From: Castor canadensis
Lineage: Eukaryota > Chordata > Mammalia > Rodentia > Castoridae
NCBI RefSeq assembly: GCF_047511655.1
Contig: NC_133394.1
Location: 143,381,343-143,445,342 of the forward strand
Direction: 5' to 3'
Length of the DNA: 64,000 nt
Shown: piece after piece, positions 60,321 through 64,000 of the stretch
How positions within the stretch are numbered: the first letter of the stretch is position 1
Layout of the letters: the number at the start of each line of letters is the position of its first letter
Translations under genes and position numbers: made by a program
Notes under the pieces: model-generated
What the model saw: only the letters and a program-made list of their open reading frames with translations
Database searches by the model: none
What the model was told of the DNA's origin: nothing

Positions 60321-60694
60321 TCCTTTATTTACAAGTTACCCAGTCTGTGGTAATAAGTGAAAGGTGTTAGACTAAGAAACTCCACCTAGTCAAGGAAAGA
60401 TCTTTCTAACTTGTGGGTCTTCTTGACTTCTCCAACTGTCCAATGTGTGCTCCTTCTTCCCTCATCTTCAAAACCTTCCTACTCATCCCAGATTCGTTGC
60501 TACATCTATCTGTAAGAAAAATGAAAAATGGATCATAAATGCTAAACTGGCAGCGCTACCCCGACCACACCGCAGAGACCCTCTGAACTGCCCCATTGTT
60601 TATCCAGCATAGTGGGGCACCTCCATGGGTGTCCACACAAAGAAACTGATGTCTTCATTGAACTGGTTCTTAAATACTCTCAATATTTAAGGAG

Positions 60695-60830
60695 TCAGGA
60701 TCTTTGTTGTTTACCCATTCTTTAAATGAGGAAACTGGCTCAGACAGGTTAAATAACTTGCATGAACTGAAGAACTGATGCTAGGAGTCAGACTTATATC
60801 AATGTTTTTACCAAATGGATCCTTGATGGA
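60695..60830 (+). repeat. MIR SINE
   Basis: 'aatgaggaaactggctcagacaggttaaataacttgcatg' and 'aggagtcagacttatatc' match MIR order. Confidence 0.8.
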
Positions 60831-61059
60831 TATGGAAACCATCATTTCCTAGAGCACTTGGGGTAGAGACTGATTTCAGTCAGTGAAGGCTGAATTGTCC
60901 AATTGGAAAAGGTTACCCAAAATCGAAGTTGTAATCTCAAACTCTGGCATTTAACTTGTGCTTAGAATCTTGGGGCTGGCATTTATGTTTAACAACCTAC
61001 CACATACTCAGTGCTGATTTAACAGAGACCTTATTGCTTTAGAAGTGGATAAAATCTGA

Positions 61060-61180
61060 TGATGAGGTCATGATTCATTCCTGGCATTGTTGCCAGATTA
61101 ACTGAGATGATGCATTCAGAGCTCAGTGTGGTGCCTGGCACTCAGTCAGCTCTCAGGAAATGCTGTCTATTTTATTATCA
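61060..61180 (-). repeat. MIR SINE, antisense
   Basis: 'gagatgatgcattcagagctcagtgtggtgcctggcactcagtcagctctcagg' is the reverse MIR tail. Confidence 0.75.
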
Positions 61181-61594
61181 TCAGAAGAAGCAGCACATGA
61201 CAAAAGAAGATTGAGAAACAGATCTGGATTTAAAATTCAAAAATGACACTGAGTCACCGTAAGTGAGTCATGTATAGCTTAGTGTTACATCTTTAACTGC
61301 TATGAGCAAATTAGGTATTACACATTAAATGTCTAGCGCACAGTGTACACGCAATATATAGTTCAAACTTCACTCTGTTTGCCAACAGCAGAAATTTAAT
61401 GAAGAGCTTTAACAAACAGGAAAGGTCCAAAACCTGCATGGTAGCTCTGCCTCTGACCATGTTTAAATGAAAAAGCCAAGTTATGGCTCAAATGTATCCC
61501 TTTCCTCCTCTGTCACATGGGTGGTTTGCAGTTCATGTGGCCCTCCCAGCTCTGATGACATTGATTCTTTGGAACATCGTGCTGATCTCCTAAC

Positions 61595-61700
61595 AGTGCT
61601 ATGAATTGACGAGCATTGTCTCCACCTTACAGATGAGGAGACAAAGGTTCAGGCTGGCAGAGACTCAGAATCACAAACTGTCAGACCATAGGTCTCTTAA
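61595..61700 (+). repeat. MIR SINE fragment
   Basis: 'cattgtctccaccttacagatgaggagacaaaggttcaggctggcagag' is the MIR core. 61701-62880 shows no gene or confident repeat; frames at 62195-62443 and 62303-62527 overlap on opposite strands without domains. Confidence 0.7.
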
Positions 61701-62884
61701 AGAATGTCTAGTCTGGTGACTTGACTTTCTAAGAATCTTTGTTCATAACCTCTTCTTCAATTCTGCTCCTTTGGGGGTGGAGGGGGAACAATAGTTAATT
61801 CCTCTTTGGTCACACTGATCAGATGGGAGAGAAAGCAAGCTGCCATGGCTAGTGACTGGACAGTACACCAGTGAGGATTCAGGAGTCTCCAGTATGTGTG
61901 CCCTACCCCAGTCATGCCCTCCTGTAGGTAGTCTTATTCCCTTTTGTCAGCCCTGCCCCAACCCCTTCCAGAGCCAAGCCAAACCTTCCCTATGTGGTTG
62001 TAGAAATATCAAATTTGCCTAGTATTTAATTCTAATTAATTACATCCTATTTTGTACACAGAACATCTCTAAACATAAATAGCTGTCTAGAATTCTCCTC
62101 TTGATGTGTATCATTTTTCTCACAAACATCCACACATTTGATGGCTAAAAGGACTCAGGGGACAAGAGGCAGCTGTACTCACATCTATGATTTATCAAGC
62201 GAAAGGAGACAGAGCAGGGTCAGCAGAGGCCAGGGAGAGCCCAGAGGAATACAGATGCAGGATTCTTACGGTCTCTTTTCCAAGGTGATGGTCACATAGA
62301 ATGTGCTCCTTCCTCCAGCAGTGGAATACAGCTATATGTGCACTATGTCCCACCAAATGAAGTACACTGAAGATCCCAGCTCCTGGGTTATTAGGGGCTG
62401 GCCACCTGGTCATCTGGTCCAGAAGGCACATAGATGTACACACTCACATTGTTTACACAAACCTTCAAGTCCAGCTGCCACAGCAGAGTTCAGCGCCCTC
62501 GACATATCAAACAGCCTTATCAGTTAGAGCGTTCATGGAGAATGTTCTAATACCCAAGCTCCCAAATTCTAGCCAAGAGTCAGCCCCAGTGCAGGCTTGT
62601 CTAACTAGCAACCTTAACTCTACTCTGTAAACTCTTCTTGCATATCATCATTCACTCCAGCTTGGAACAAATATAAAAACCCCTCGTGCTTATTTAGTTT
62701 TTGGATGGTTGACATTACAACTGCTTGAGAATAAGCTGATGTATGCTCACAAAGAATTGCAGGATGCTACATCACTTTTCCCTACACTGGGAACTACTAA
62801 TTTAACCCATTGACCGCCACCCTGTAGTCACACCTGGGCCTTGAGTCCAGGCCTTCTAAACTCTACAGGGTTAGTTATCTATGA

Positions 62885-63048
62885 GACTGCACATAGAAAT
62901 CACCAAGGAAGCTTTACAGACAACTGGGCCTGGGTCCTAGTCACCAGAGATTCAGATTAAATTGGCCTTGGGTGTACTCTTGGCTTTGGAATTTTTAAGC
63001 TCACCAAGTAACCCTAATCCACAGCCAAAGTTATGAACCGCTCCCTAA
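62885..63048. repeat. MER5-like hAT-Charlie fragment
   Basis: 'agaaatcaccaaggaagcttt', 'actgggcctgggtcctagtc' and 'gagattcagattaaattggcc' match MER5-type sequence, oriented opposite to the next element. Confidence 0.55.
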
Positions 63049-63049
63049 G

Positions 63050-63228
63050 ACCAGAGGTTCTCAAAGTGTGGCTCCCTGACTAGTAGTATTAACACTTGAT
63101 AGAAATGCAAATTCTCAGGTCTTACCCCAGGACTACTAAATCATAAATTCTTGGAGTAGGGCCCAGAATTCAGTTTTAATAAGCAGCTCTGGTGATTCTG
63201 ATGCACATTTAGATTTGAAAACCCTCAT
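63050..63228. repeat. MER5A-like hAT-Charlie element
   Basis: 'gaggttctcaaagtgtggctccc', 'agaaatgcaaattctcagg', 'gtagggcccagaattcag' and 'tggtgattctgatgcacat' follow the MER5A consensus, with inverted ends decayed. Confidence 0.82.
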
Positions 63229-63357
63229 TCTAAACCAAGGCACAAGTCCTCTACCAACCCACCTTGGTCAGGACTAGTGCTCTACATGGCCACAGGAAGC
63301 CTTGAGCACAAGGAGACTTGTTTGCTTCCACGAACCACTACTTGGACAACTTTGCTT

Positions 63358-63717
63358 AGTGCTGTGGTTTAATGTGTTCCCCAAAATTCATGTGCTGGAC
63401 ACTTAACGCCAGCTCAACAGTGTGAAGGGGTCATGAGTGAGGTAATGGTGTTATGACAGGAGTGGGTAACTGCATGGGAATGAGTTCCTGATAAAAGCAT
63501 GAATTTGGCCCCTTTGCCTTCTTGCTTTCATGTACATATACTCTTTGGACCTTGTGCCTTCTGCCACGGAGTATTGCAAAAATTGGCTCTCACCAGATGT
63601 GACCCCTCGGTCTTTGACTTTCCAGCCTCCAGAACTGTACAAAATAAATGTCTGTTCTTTATAAATGACCCAGTCATACATATTCTGCTATAGCAGCATA
63701 AAATGGACCAAGACATG
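63358..63717 (+). mobile_element. MaLR (MLT1-like) LTR, sense
   Basis: GTGCTGTGGTTTAATGTGTTCC at the start, 'ttccagcctccagaactgtac' with AATAAA at 63642 and 'gacccagtcatacatattctgc' near the end, closing at GGACCAAGACA: a complete, decayed MLT1-type LTR. Minus-strand frames here are shadows. Confidence 0.85.
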
Positions 63718-63904
63718 TATCATCCCCTCTCCTCTAAAATTTCCAGCATTGGCTTTGGCAGTGGGGGTGGGGGATACACCTTGTTTAACTCATGGCCACA
63801 TATAGGAGTGTGACTATGTGAGTGAATTTTATATTCTGCTATGAAGCACAAAGCAGACAGTGTGGACATTGGTTAGCCAAGCAACAATAGCTTTATTTAC
63901 TGAG

Positions 63905-64000
63905 CAGTCTCCCTCATATGCGGACTTTAGATCTAGGGCAAATACAGCAATGTGGTTGGACTTGGGTCACGTGACAAGTGGAGAACATATACGGGAGGTA
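63905..64000 (+). mobile_element. L1 3' end running off the window
   Basis: CTCCCTCATATGCGGACTTTAGATC onward matches the L1 at 14335-14430 closely. The 5' break at about 63905 marks a strongly truncated insertion whose tail lies beyond 64000. Confidence 0.85.

Overview
The window looks like intergenic DNA from a placental mammal, most likely a rodent. No intact protein-coding gene, rRNA gene or functional tRNA gene can be supported. The rodent call rests on many composite SINEs that join a 7SL/Alu-B1-like head to a tRNA-derived, ID-like module. By recollection this composite suits Castorimorpha (beaver, kangaroo rat) best; that finer placement is inference.

Layout. 1-6073: old mammalian repeats (SINEs, a Tigger-type DNA transposon carrying an ID insertion, an antisense L1 3' end, MIRs, an antisense MaLR LTR). 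6074-11314: a degraded class I (gammaretrovirus-like) provirus with two LTRs, a tRNA-Pro-like primer binding site, broken gag-pro-pol, almost no env and a polypurine tract. 12609-14836: a 5'-truncated L1 with clear target-site duplications. 15425-24760: SINEs, MIRs, an old antisense L1 split by other repeats, an L1 fragment truncated at its 3' end, and an unidentified 3'-UTR-like island on the minus strand. 24830-40865: two near-full-length, heavily mutated L1s placed head to head (minus copy 24830-32545, plus copy 33537-40437), the second ending in an inverted L1 3' end. 40866-48240: low-repeat DNA with LTR-like fragments, a tiny L1 insertion (45624-45665) and a dimeric SINE. 48245-51350: a younger L1 nested in an older one. 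51613-53283: a processed pseudogene that I recognise as SANBR (KIAA1841). 53284-64000: old L1 pieces, SINEs, MaLR LTRs, a Tigger element, a long TG microsatellite, several MIRs, a MER5-like pair, and the start of another L1 3' end running off the window.

Nothing here works together as a pathway. The content is a record of L1 activity: L1s themselves, SINEs and a retrocopied mRNA, several with readable target-site duplications, on top of older DNA-transposon and retroviral remnants. I found no convincing previously undescribed system. The most useful leads are the SANBR retrocopy with a missing internal block, the unidentified 3'-UTR-like island, the rearranged L1 3' end, the very short L1 insertion, the 3'-truncated L1 with duplications but no A-tail, and the multi-module SINEs. 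Repeat family names come from recognising consensus-like motifs by eye; boundaries without a target-site duplication are approximate.
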